From: a virus
DNA: 64,000 nt
Reading direction: 5' to 3' (one strand)
IMG/VR virus record: IMGVR_UViG_3300033994_001756
Coordinates: 62,001-126,000 of that record
In this document: in pieces, positions 54,999-63,396 of the stretch
Position numbering within the stretch: position 1 is the stretch's first letter
Layout of the letters: the number at the start of each line of letters is the position of its first letter
The notes under the pieces: generated by a model
Told to the model about the DNA's origin: nothing
Database searches by the model: none
The model's input: only the letters and a program-made list of their open reading frames with translations
Translations under genes and position numbers: made by a program

Positions 54999-55433
54999 AA
55001 TACTCTAAAGGGAAAATTTACCCCAACGAATATTCGCAAATATAAAGGAGACTATAGGAATATAATTTATAGGTCTTCCTGGGAATTAAAGTTTATGAAG
55101 TACTGTGATACTAGATCTAATGTATTAGAATGGGCATCAGAAGAATGTGTTATTCCATATAGATCTCCATTAGATAATAAAATTCATAGATACTTTGTTG
55201 ATTTTTATGCTAAAATTCAAGAAGCTGATGGCACTATCACTAAGTATTTGATTGAAATAAAACCCAGTAAACAAACAGTTCCACCAAAGAAACCTCAAAG
55301 ACAAACTAAAAGTTATATCTATGAAGTGACTGAATACGTTAAGAATCAAGCTAAGTGGAAAGCTGCCAAAGAATTCTGTGATGATAGAATGTGGAAATTT
55401 AAAATTCTCACGGAATCGGAGCTAAAGGTATGA
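54996..55433 (+). CDS. 4: gp4 head completion protein
   Basis: 145 residues (T4 gp4 150). K-Y-K-G-D-Y-R-N-I-I-Y-R-S-S-W-E-L-K-F-M-K-Y-C-D segment near 17-38, V-D-F-Y-A-K-I near 67 and Y-L-I-E-I-K-P near 83: the E...D...E-x-K pattern of a PD-(D/E)XK nuclease, as known for gp4/gp50. It closes the filled head before tail joining. Confidence 0.92.
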   Translation: MNTLKGKFTPTNIRKYKGDYRNIIYRSSWELKFMKYCDTRSNVLEWASEECVIPYRSPLDNKIHRYFVDFYAKIQEADGTITKYLIEIKPSKQTVPPKKPQRQTKSYIYEVTEYVKNQAKWKAAKEFCDDRMWKFKILTESELKV

Positions 55434-55993
55434 GAAGAGAAGTATCAGCTAGAACAAAAAATACGTCACCACTTAATATATTTGAACAGGTAGATGAAAT
55501 AGCAAATAAAAAACGAAAAGGATTTCATGTCCTATCATATAGTTGGTATAAAGATACTGTTGCTGAAGTTGCTAGAAAGAATGATATTTACAAAACATTA
55601 GTTACGCTTGATGAAACTCTCATTCCTTCTGGGGGAAATCTGTATTTGTTTGAGTATAAAGCAACTTGGGCTAGAAAACTTCCATATTATGATGAGTTTC
55701 CTTTAGTGTACATGTTACAGGGTGGGAGGAAATTTTTTGGAGCTAATCTTCACTATTTAAATTATCCAACACGTTATAAAGTTCTACAGAGTATTATAGA
55801 TGGACGACCAACAATTCCTAAGCAGTGCTTTCATAATTATGTTTATGAAGGTCTTGATACACCACTATTTAAAATAAATAGTGACGACTGGATGAAATCT
55901 ATTTTTCTACCACTTGAAAGTTTTGTAAGTAGACAAGCAGGTTCATATAAGCAAGTTAGTAAATCCTTTGTCTGGGGAGACAGCCGTAAATGA
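55430..55993 (+). CDS. Conserved cyanophage structural/assembly protein
   Basis: 187 residues, ATGA overlap with gp4. Contains L-Y-L-F-E-Y-K-A-T-W-A-R-K-L-P-Y-Y-D-E-F-P-L-V near 70, then F-F-G-A-N-L-H-Y-L near 104. Its place beside gp4 recalls T4 gp2 (DNA end protector), but it is shorter than gp2 (274) and I cannot confirm this. Probably head completion or baseplate assembly. Confidence 0.6.
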   Translation: MRREVSARTKNTSPLNIFEQVDEIANKKRKGFHVLSYSWYKDTVAEVARKNDIYKTLVTLDETLIPSGGNLYLFEYKATWARKLPYYDEFPLVYMLQGGRKFFGANLHYLNYPTRYKVLQSIIDGRPTIPKQCFHNYVYEGLDTPLFKINSDDWMKSIFLPLESFVSRQAGSYKQVSKSFVWGDSRK

Positions 55994-56823
55994 GCATCAA
56001 TACTACTCCTACAAATTTTAAAGAGTTCAAAGGTTTTGTACAAAAGCATGGCTTTTCATTAAGTAACTTTTATGATGTGCAATTTTATCTTAGTAATGAT
56101 TCTAGTAACTCTCAACTATTAAAAAATATATTTAATCTTGGGATGTCTGGTAATCCAAATAATACCAGTGCGTCTTTTATGGAAGGACTTTTAAGATTGT
56201 ATGCGGATGAATGTTCTATTCCTGGATACTCAATTTCAACTGGAGATTATAGAATAACCAATACTCCATCAATGAAATATGCATACGGTATAGTAAACAA
56301 TGAAATCACAATATCATTTATTTTAGATGCAGATGCTGAGATCAGAAGAATATTTGATGCCTGGGGTAATTATATTTACGGTAGTGTTTCATTGGCAGGA
56401 GGAGTTGTATCAAATACTAATTTGAATTTTACTACTAAAATAGATCTTGGAAGAACTAGATATCGTGATGATTATGTAACAGATATTGTTGTGGCTAAAT
56501 TGGAAAGACATAGAAGCAGTAAGAAAAATACTAGACCACGAGTTACTAATATTGATTCACAACGTAACTTCTATGATAACAAACAAATTATACCAGATTA
56601 TAATGGACCACTTCTTCCTGGATTTGGAAAACCATTTTACACATATTCAGTTAGGCTGAGGAATTGTTTTCCTACCACTATCTCTTCAATTCCATTGTCC
56701 AGTGGATCTTCTCAGTTAGTTAGAGTGCAGGTAACATTTGAATATGAACTTGCAGTGCCATCATCTCAAACTGCAGGTGGAAGTGTTCTGGAAGCATCAA
56801 ACTGGTTACAGATAACTAACTAA
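55990..56823 (+). CDS. Tail-tube-fold baseplate protein (gp54-like)
   Basis: 277 residues, ATGA overlap with the gene before. Features of the gp19/gp48/gp54 family: D-E-C-S-I-P-G-Y-S-I-S-T-G-D-Y near 75, M-K-Y-A-Y-G-I-V-N-N-E-I-T-I-S-F-I near 95, F-D-A-W-G-N-Y-I near 122, and a C-terminal V-R-L-R-N-C-F-P-T-T-I-S-S-I near 225. T4 gp54 (320) is the tube initiator and is expected near here; the assignment is likely but not certain. Confidence 0.62.
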   Translation: MSINTTPTNFKEFKGFVQKHGFSLSNFYDVQFYLSNDSSNSQLLKNIFNLGMSGNPNNTSASFMEGLLRLYADECSIPGYSISTGDYRITNTPSMKYAYGIVNNEITISFILDADAEIRRIFDAWGNYIYGSVSLAGGVVSNTNLNFTTKIDLGRTRYRDDYVTDIVVAKLERHRSSKKNTRPRVTNIDSQRNFYDNKQIIPDYNGPLLPGFGKPFYTYSVRLRNCFPTTISSIPLSSGSSQLVRVQVTFEYELAVPSSQTAGGSVLEASNWLQITN

Positions 56824-56824
56824 C

Positions 56825-56831
56825 CTAAATA
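56825..56831 (+). promoter_or_regulatory. Putative late promoter CTAAATA
   Basis: 28 bp before gp26; same heptamer as before gp3 and the capsid-targeted protein. Confidence 0.62.
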
Positions 56832-56858
56832 AATTGAGATTATGTTATAGTATACACT

Positions 56859-57569
56859 ATGCCTTTACCTAAAATTGTAACTCCGACGTATGAATTGCGT
56901 TTACCATCAACTGATCAATTAATTAAATATAGACCATTTCTAGTAAAAGAAGAAAAAGTTCTTCTGATGGCGATGGAATCTGAAGATGAATCTCAGATGA
57001 TTAATGCAGTGAAAACCATCCTAAGAAATTGCATTAACTCTAAAATTAAAGTTGATGACCTAGCAGTATTTGATATCGAATATTTGTTCCTCAATATTCG
57101 TGCTAAGTCTGTGGGAGAACAAATCGAACTCAACATCACTTGCCCAGATGATGGGGAAACTACAGTTCCACTAGAGATTAATGTTGAGGATATTCAGATT
57201 CAAAAGTCTGAAGATCATTCTAGAATTATTTCATTGAATGATACTATTTCTGTTGTAATGAAATACCCTAGTATGGAAATGTTTGTTAAGTCAAACTTTA
57301 CAGCTAGTGTAAAAACTGAAGACGTATTTGAGATTGCTGCATCTTGCATTGAACAAGTTGTAGAAGGGGAAGATGTTTATGAAACCAAGAGTTTCTCTAA
57401 AAAAGAAATTAACGATTTCCTTGATAGCTTAGATACTGCACAGTTTTTACTGATTCAAAAATTCTTTGAGACTATGCCAAAGCTATCTCATACAGTTAAG
57501 GTTACTAACCCAGTAACAAATGTAGAAAGTGATGTGGTACTAGAAGGTCTTGCAGCTTTTTTCGCATAG
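56859..57569 (+). CDS. 26: gp26 baseplate hub/assembly chaperone
   Basis: 236 residues (T4 gp26 208). Starts P-L-P-K-I-V-T-P-T-Y-E-L-R-L-P-S-T, with Y-R-P-F-L-V-K-E-E-K-V-L-L-M-A near 25 and I-T-C-P-D-D-G-E near 110, all typical. It is needed for hub assembly. The last codons hold a T TTT TTC heptamer, and an open -1 frame continues for 62 codons past the stop, suggesting a frameshifted longer product. Confidence 0.9.
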   Translation: MPLPKIVTPTYELRLPSTDQLIKYRPFLVKEEKVLLMAMESEDESQMINAVKTILRNCINSKIKVDDLAVFDIEYLFLNIRAKSVGEQIELNITCPDDGETTVPLEINVEDIQIQKSEDHSRIISLNDTISVVMKYPSMEMFVKSNFTASVKTEDVFEIAASCIEQVVEGEDVYETKSFSKKEINDFLDSLDTAQFLLIQKFFETMPKLSHTVKVTNPVTNVESDVVLEGLAAFFA

Positions 57570-57751
57570 CCCTAGCGCACGAATCGCTAGAAAATTACTT
57601 TAGAATTAATTTTATATTACTTCAACATCATAAGTGGTCTCTTTCCGAAATTGAATGTATGTTACCATGGGAAAGAGAAATTTATGTTCAGATGTTAGTT
57701 GACTATATTGAAGAGGAAAATAATAGAAACAGAACAACAACATCGTTGTAG
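57557..57751 (+). CDS. 51: gp51-like C-terminal extension by -1 frameshift of gp26
   Basis: The slippery heptamer T TTT TTC (57557-57563) lies three codons before the gp26 stop. A -1 shift gives R-I-A-L-A-H-E-S-L-E-N-Y-F and ends after a W-S-L-S-E-I-E-C-M-L-P-W-E-R-E segment with stop at 57749-57751. In this frame there is no ATG, GTG or TTG between the upstream stop (57530) and an ATG deep inside, so it cannot be a normal gene of full length. Tail assembly chaperones of many phages are made this way just before the tape-measure gene, which is the arrangement here. Confidence 0.75.
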   Translation, partial: FFRIALAHESLENYFRINFILLQHHKWSLSEIECMLPWEREIYVQMLVDYIEEENNRNRTTTSL

Positions 57752-57755
57752 TTAA

Positions 57756-60416
57756 ATGCCAGCCAGACAAACTCAGACATCATTTAGATCATTTTCTGAG
57801 TCACTCAGATCTAGAAGACTATCTCCAGTAAATCCATCTGCGATTACTGGAGGGAGAGTGTCTGGCGCAAATATTACAAAGAAAGAAGTAGAAGAATTCG
57901 GCCAGGTCAGAAAAATCCTTGGTGGATTATTAGCATTAGAGAAAAGATATTATCAATTTTTAGGGGATAGGATTCTACATTTTGCTAAAGAAGACGAAAG
58001 AAATAAATTAAAGCAAGAAGAGTCTGAGCAAGAAAAGAAAAAGAAACTAGGAAAGGATAAAGAAAAGAACCCTGTTTTAGAAAAAGCAAAGTCTGATCTA
58101 TCAATGATCGGAGGATTCTTCAAAAATCTTCTGAAGTTTTTCGTTGGGTATAAAGTTCTTGAGTGGGCATCCAAAAAAGAAAACATAAGCAAAATTCAAG
58201 ACTTTGCCAATCTATTCATAACGTTATTTAAATTCATTAGTGCAGTCACCAACTTTGGTGTTGATGTATTAATGAAAACTCTTACGGTTACTTCTAAAGT
58301 AATCAATGGAGTCTTTGATTTCATAGGAAAGGTAGCAGAATTTTTCAGCTTTAGTTGGCTGGGCGGTGGAGTAGAATGGCTATTATCCACCATTGAAAAT
58401 GCTACTTCTGTTATTGCAAGTATTCCAAATGCAATTACATTAGCAGTAAAATTCATGACTGATTTGATTCCAAATTTCCTGGAATCAGTTTTAACCCAAG
58501 GACTATTTGGTAGCCAGAAAGAACTAGAAGGTCAGGCTGATCAAGCAGTAGAAGCAAAGAAACCAGCAGAACCACAGACTCCATCAACAGAATCTGATAC
58601 TGGTAAAAAAGATCTAGGAGAAAAGGCAAAAGAATCACTTTCTAATATTGGAAAGAACATCCTGAAGACTCTGTTCCCAGGGATGGATGTTGCTGCGAAT
58701 ATTGGAGCCAAGATTGGTGGTTCTATTAAATCATTATTCAGTGGACCTAAAACTCAAGAGTCTCTTCCTAAGTTAGCTAAGGGTGGTATCGTAACTAAAC
58801 CAACTGAAGCGATTGTTGGTGAGGCAGGACCAGAAGCAATTCTTCCACTGGATAAATTGGGATCATTTGGTATTGATGGCTTCAAGGCATCTACCAATAA
58901 GATGATTCCTAAATTCATGAAGCTATTGACTTTACCATTTAATATTGTTGGTGCAGGAATCGTAGCATTAATTTCATCTGCAGTATCTAAAATTCCTGGT
59001 GTAGGACAATTTATACTTCCACTGATTTCTAATATTGCATCTAGCTTTGGTTTGCCTGCAGGATTGGTTGCGGGAATGAGTAATTTTGTAGGTGGTGTTA
59101 CATCTGCAATTTCTGGAGGACTTGGCAATGTAGCTGAATTATTTGGGAAGAATGAAGTCAATATACGTCAGCAGAAAGGAGAAGAGTTTTCTCCAACCAA
59201 TGATACTTCAGTTAAAGGATTACTTGGAAACATTCTTGGTGCTCTGATCAGCAAGCAAAAGAAAGCTGCCACCACACCTGGAACCACGCCTCCTCCACCC
59301 CCTTCCACCCCACCAGCCCCATCTGGAACCCCTTCTAGTGGCACTTCAGGGAGCACTCCTCCAGCTACTAAGCCGAGTTCCATATTCACGTATCCAACTC
59401 AAGGAGAGGGTGGTGTTCCTGGGCAAGGCGGTGGAGATAAAATTCCTGCATTGTTAGAACCTCAAGAGTATGTCCTGAATCGAAATGCTGTCAAGGGAAT
59501 GGGTGGTCCAAAAGTATTAGATGCTATTAACTATGGAATGTATCCAAGATTTGGTAGTGGTGGTCCAAATGTTTCAACTAAAAAGTTTTTAAAGCTTGGT
59601 GGTGGATGGGCTCCTGTACCAGAAGATTCTTCTGGTGTATCGTTAGGCAGAGGAATGAGTTCACGACATGGCGGAACAGATATTCCAATGCCAGTAGGAA
59701 CTCCGCTACTTGCACCTTTCGATGGAATGGTGAAAGAAACCGGAAAGAATCCTGATGGGTGGGGAAATTTCATGGTATTAAAAAGTTCCAATGGAGTTTA
59801 TTCTCTGTTTGGACATGTAAGTGATTATTCTAAAAAGCAAGGTGAACAAATTAAAGCGGGTGAACAAGTTGCATTAAGTGGGCATCGACATGGAGGAGGA
59901 AGAAGTAGTGGACCACATTTACATTGGGAAATTGGTAGTTCTTGGAATGGAACTATTGGTGGAAAGATAGATCCAATTAGTTGGTCCTCTGGCAAAGCTA
60001 TTCCATCTGTAAGTGGAAAAACATCATCCAGAACTAATACAGACTCTCCTGATGATTCCACAGAATCTACACCAACATTTACTGCTGAGATGGGAGCCAA
60101 AGCTGCTGAGCAGTTGGGCAAACTATTCCAGATGTTAAATGGTCCTGCACCCACTACAGTCCCAGAAGTTACCACTCCGCAGACTCCTAAAATAACAACT
60201 GCAGTTTCTGGAAACTCCCAAAATCTACAGAGAGTTCAGAGAGAAAATCTAAAAGTTCAGGCTCAAGCTAAACAGCAAACTAAAGCTGGTGGTAATGTAA
60301 TAACTCTAGGCGAGCCAAATAAAACTATTACAGAATCAAGATCTCAACCAATGACATCTACATTAGGAGGCACAACTCCACCGAATTCATTAATCAATTA
60401 TCCATTAGCACCATAA
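57756..60416 (+). CDS. Tape-measure-like tail protein with M23 peptidase domain
   Basis: 886 residues. Helical charged N-terminus (about 40-120), hydrophobic segments near 125-150 (F-F-V-G-Y-K-V-L-E-W-A) and 165-250, the tape-measure signature G-G-I-V-T-K-P-T-E-A-I-V-G-E-A-G-P-E-A near 345, a second hydrophobic part, a Pro/Thr linker, and near 630-750 a LytM/M23 metallopeptidase: R-H-G-G-T-D-I near 643 and G-P-H-L-H-W-E near 718. It fills the role of gp29 or a hub lysozyme, cutting peptidoglycan during DNA entry. Starts 4 nt after the gp51 frame. Confidence 0.72.
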   Translation: MPARQTQTSFRSFSESLRSRRLSPVNPSAITGGRVSGANITKKEVEEFGQVRKILGGLLALEKRYYQFLGDRILHFAKEDERNKLKQEESEQEKKKKLGKDKEKNPVLEKAKSDLSMIGGFFKNLLKFFVGYKVLEWASKKENISKIQDFANLFITLFKFISAVTNFGVDVLMKTLTVTSKVINGVFDFIGKVAEFFSFSWLGGGVEWLLSTIENATSVIASIPNAITLAVKFMTDLIPNFLESVLTQGLFGSQKELEGQADQAVEAKKPAEPQTPSTESDTGKKDLGEKAKESLSNIGKNILKTLFPGMDVAANIGAKIGGSIKSLFSGPKTQESLPKLAKGGIVTKPTEAIVGEAGPEAILPLDKLGSFGIDGFKASTNKMIPKFMKLLTLPFNIVGAGIVALISSAVSKIPGVGQFILPLISNIASSFGLPAGLVAGMSNFVGGVTSAISGGLGNVAELFGKNEVNIRQQKGEEFSPTNDTSVKGLLGNILGALISKQKKAATTPGTTPPPPPSTPPAPSGTPSSGTSGSTPPATKPSSIFTYPTQGEGGVPGQGGGDKIPALLEPQEYVLNRNAVKGMGGPKVLDAINYGMYPRFGSGGPNVSTKKFLKLGGGWAPVPEDSSGVSLGRGMSSRHGGTDIPMPVGTPLLAPFDGMVKETGKNPDGWGNFMVLKSSNGVYSLFGHVSDYSKKQGEQIKAGEQVALSGHRHGGGRSSGPHLHWEIGSSWNGTIGGKIDPISWSSGKAIPSVSGKTSSRTNTDSPDDSTESTPTFTAEMGAKAAEQLGKLFQMLNGPAPTTVPEVTTPQTPKITTAVSGNSQNLQRVQRENLKVQAQAKQQTKAGGNVITLGEPNKTITESRSQPMTSTLGGTTPPNSLINYPLAP

Positions 60417-60417
60417 A

Positions 60418-63396
60418 ATGGAAAACTTAACACCAGTTAGACCAGCTTCCATTATAGGTAATAGTCGTCTAAGAGAAATCAAGACGATAAAGGGTATTGC
60501 ACAAGATTTAGTAAAGCAGAAAAAACAGAATTTTGAATTGGAAAAAAAATTCTTCAAAATTCAAAAGGATACTATTGATAGAAATAAATTAAGAGACAAA
60601 GAAAGACTTCAGGAAGCAAAGAAACCAAAAAGAAAAGCTGGATTTGTTCGTGAAGAACTTAAAGATAAGTCTATAAAACTATTTGATTTGTTCAAGTTCT
60701 TTGTAGGATATAAAGTATTACAGTGGATGTCTCGCAAAGAGAATATTGAATCTATTGGCGAAATCGCCAAAGCCATGAAAAATATTTTTAAGATTATAGA
60801 TCATCTTGCTGGTATTGGAGTTGAAGGAGTTCTTGGTGGACTTCATAGTGTTCTATTTGGAAGCAACTTTTTAGAAAGATTTTTCGGAATATTTAAACTC
60901 ATAGGTGGCTTTTTCATTATCAGGAGACTATTGTTTCCAGGTAAAATACTTAAAGACATTACTTGGATATTAAAGAATAGAAAGTCTATTGGTAAAGTAT
61001 TCCAAGCATTAGGATCTGGAAAACTTAAAGAAGCTCTTGGAAGACTATTTAAACTATTAACTCCAAATTTATATGTTGTATATACCAGAGGATTGACTGC
61101 AGGAGTTAAGCGAGTAATTCTTAAAGTATTTGGAAAGAATACTTTAAAACTCCTGACTAAGGTAGCTTCTAAAATTGGATTCAGAAGTGCAAAAGAGTTT
61201 GTAAAAAATACTGCAAAAAATATTGCCAAGCCTTTAACTAGAATACCTTTCATTGGACCTATACTTGGCTTTGGATTAAATCTAATTTTTGGTGATCCAC
61301 TAGACAAGGCTGCAGTCAAAGCAATTGGTGCTGGGATTGGAGCATGGCTAGGTGGTATTGTAATGGGCGCATTGGGAAGCATCGTTCCTGTTGCAGGAAC
61401 TGCAGCTGGTGCTGGACTTGGTGCATTTGTTGGTGGATTTATTGGAGACTGGGTTGGTGATAAATTATACGGATTCTTTAAAGGATTCACCGCACCTAAA
61501 GAACCTGCACTTGCTGTTGGTGGTATTGTAACCAAGCCAACCAGGGCTTTGATTGGTGAGGCTGGGCCAGAAGCAGTTATTCCGCTACCAAAAATTTATG
61601 ATAGAACTATATTAAATGCTCCTATGGGTATAGTTGCATCTTCTATGATTGGGGGGATAGATGCAGTTATATCTTCATTGGGTCCTGTTGGCTTAACGAT
61701 TAGACCATATGCATCTAGTTTACTAGCTCCATACAGAAGAGAGTTTGGATCTACCAACTATGTGTTCACTTCTAATATTGGAGGTAAGACTACACCTTTA
61801 ACTACTAAACTTCCAGAGCAAAATGACAACGAGGAAGTTGCTAAAATACTTGGTCTGAATAAAACCATTAATTTAATCAAGAAAAAGGAAACTGCAGAAG
61901 AGGCTAAAAAAGCCAGATACAATTCTGGGAATAGTGTTCGTGAAATTCTTGGAGATATTCTAAACAATATTATCAATCTAGACTTTACTAAAAAGTCTAA
62001 AAAGAAAACACGCCCAGGTGATACAACTAGAAATGGGGATATTGGTGAAGTTGGTGGGGAAGTAGATTTATCTGACGCTGACGATAGAACTTTATTAAAG
62101 CAACTAGCACTTGCAGAAGCTGCAGGTGAAGGTGTTGTTGGAATGGCATTGGTTGTCAATTCTGTGTTGAATAGAAAGCGAATTTTAGATGGTGGTGCTT
62201 CTCCTGGATTATTCCATGCAACTGATAAAACTATTCGTGGAATAATATACGCCAAAGACAGTGTTCAATATACTCCAGTTCAAAGTGGCACTATTAACAA
62301 GCAGTGGGGTGAAGGATCACTGAACCTTGCAGAGAAAGCTTTGCAAATGGGAATGGATAAGTCTAAGTTGAGACAAGCATTGGAAGCTGAAGGAGTTAGT
62401 GAAAATAGTATAAAATTTCTAATCAATTCAACTGGATTTAGAAACTATGATGCAGGTGCAAGCAATGATAGATCTCAGAAGGTTAATGAGACTGTATATA
62501 AACGGCACACCTTTAATACTGCGGGTGTCCCTAAGATGCAACAAGGTGGTTTAGTTTCAAGAGGAGATATTACGAGTAAGTTTGGAAATAAAGAATCATT
62601 TAGAAAAAATTCTCATGAAGGAATTGATATTGCATTTCCATCTGGAACTCCTTTATCATTTACTTTAGGTGGAAAATTTCTTAAAGTTGCTAGAAGTTCC
62701 AGTAAAGAAAGAGAAGCAAATGGTGGCTATGGTCAATACATGGATCTTAAGTTATCCGATGGAAAGATTGCCAGACTTGCACACCTAAGCTCTATCCCCA
62801 ATTGGGTAAAGCAGGGTGGCGATTTCACACCAAATGCAATTGTTGCATTAAGTGGTGGCGCACCAGGAGCACCTGGCTCTGGTAGATCTGGTGGGCCACA
62901 TTTACATTTAGAGCAACACACAACTCAAAAAGATTTAGCAGAGACTTTAAATGGTAAGGTTGATCCATTATCACAAGGTCTATTTGGATTATTGAGGAAA
63001 GGTGGTGCCCCTGGAAGTGCAACTAGTGGACCTGCTCAACCTTCACAATCTCCAGCTGCATCCCCGAATACAGTAAAAGAGTCGGAAGAATCTCAGCAAG
63101 AATCGCAACCGCCACCAATTAATTATGATGACATTGCTAAAAATCTAGGAGAATTGTTCCAGATGTTAACTGGAACTCCAAAGACAAATGGTGCTCAGTT
63201 ACAAAAAAATAGTATGGATTATGTCCAAGCATTCAAAGACTTCAAGCCAAATCCAGATACATATATTATGATGGGTGGAACTAATATAATTTCAAGTACT
63301 ACATTGTTGACTCCAATTGAGCAACTAGATTATTCTTCTGGATCATTCTCAAGTATAGATAGCGCAACTGCGTTTAAACTCAACACAAGACTCTAA
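60418..63396 (+). CDS. Second tape-measure-like protein with SleB-type hydrolase and M23 domains
   Basis: 992 residues, paralogous to the previous gene: same F-K-F-F-V-G-Y-K-V-L-Q-W-M segment near 94-106 and G-G-I-V-T-K-P-T-R-A-L-I-G-E-A-G-P-E-A near 364. A Gly-rich membrane-like helix (about 290-345) precedes it. The C-terminal part has a cell-wall hydrolase domain (L-A-L-A-E-A-A-G-E-G near 562) and an M23 peptidase (S-H-E-G-I-D-I near 735, G-P-H-L-H-L-E near 825). Some M23 strands look less complete, so one activity may be structural only. Start overlaps nothing, 2 nt after the previous stop. Confidence 0.7.
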   Translation: MENLTPVRPASIIGNSRLREIKTIKGIAQDLVKQKKQNFELEKKFFKIQKDTIDRNKLRDKERLQEAKKPKRKAGFVREELKDKSIKLFDLFKFFVGYKVLQWMSRKENIESIGEIAKAMKNIFKIIDHLAGIGVEGVLGGLHSVLFGSNFLERFFGIFKLIGGFFIIRRLLFPGKILKDITWILKNRKSIGKVFQALGSGKLKEALGRLFKLLTPNLYVVYTRGLTAGVKRVILKVFGKNTLKLLTKVASKIGFRSAKEFVKNTAKNIAKPLTRIPFIGPILGFGLNLIFGDPLDKAAVKAIGAGIGAWLGGIVMGALGSIVPVAGTAAGAGLGAFVGGFIGDWVGDKLYGFFKGFTAPKEPALAVGGIVTKPTRALIGEAGPEAVIPLPKIYDRTILNAPMGIVASSMIGGIDAVISSLGPVGLTIRPYASSLLAPYRREFGSTNYVFTSNIGGKTTPLTTKLPEQNDNEEVAKILGLNKTINLIKKKETAEEAKKARYNSGNSVREILGDILNNIINLDFTKKSKKKTRPGDTTRNGDIGEVGGEVDLSDADDRTLLKQLALAEAAGEGVVGMALVVNSVLNRKRILDGGASPGLFHATDKTIRGIIYAKDSVQYTPVQSGTINKQWGEGSLNLAEKALQMGMDKSKLRQALEAEGVSENSIKFLINSTGFRNYDAGASNDRSQKVNETVYKRHTFNTAGVPKMQQGGLVSRGDITSKFGNKESFRKNSHEGIDIAFPSGTPLSFTLGGKFLKVARSSSKEREANGGYGQYMDLKLSDGKIARLAHLSSIPNWVKQGGDFTPNAIVALSGGAPGAPGSGRSGGPHLHLEQHTTQKDLAETLNGKVDPLSQGLFGLLRKGGAPGSATSGPAQPSQSPAASPNTVKESEESQQESQPPPINYDDIAKNLGELFQMLTGTPKTNGAQLQKNSMDYVQAFKDFKPNPDTYIMMGGTNIISSTTLLTPIEQLDYSSGSFSSIDSATAFKLNTRL

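Noticed and set aside
60843-61535. 230-codon minus-strand open frame
   Set aside because: It lies wholly opposite the tape-measure-like gene, has low-complexity Pro/Ala composition typical of a shadow frame, and no ribosome site or promoter.
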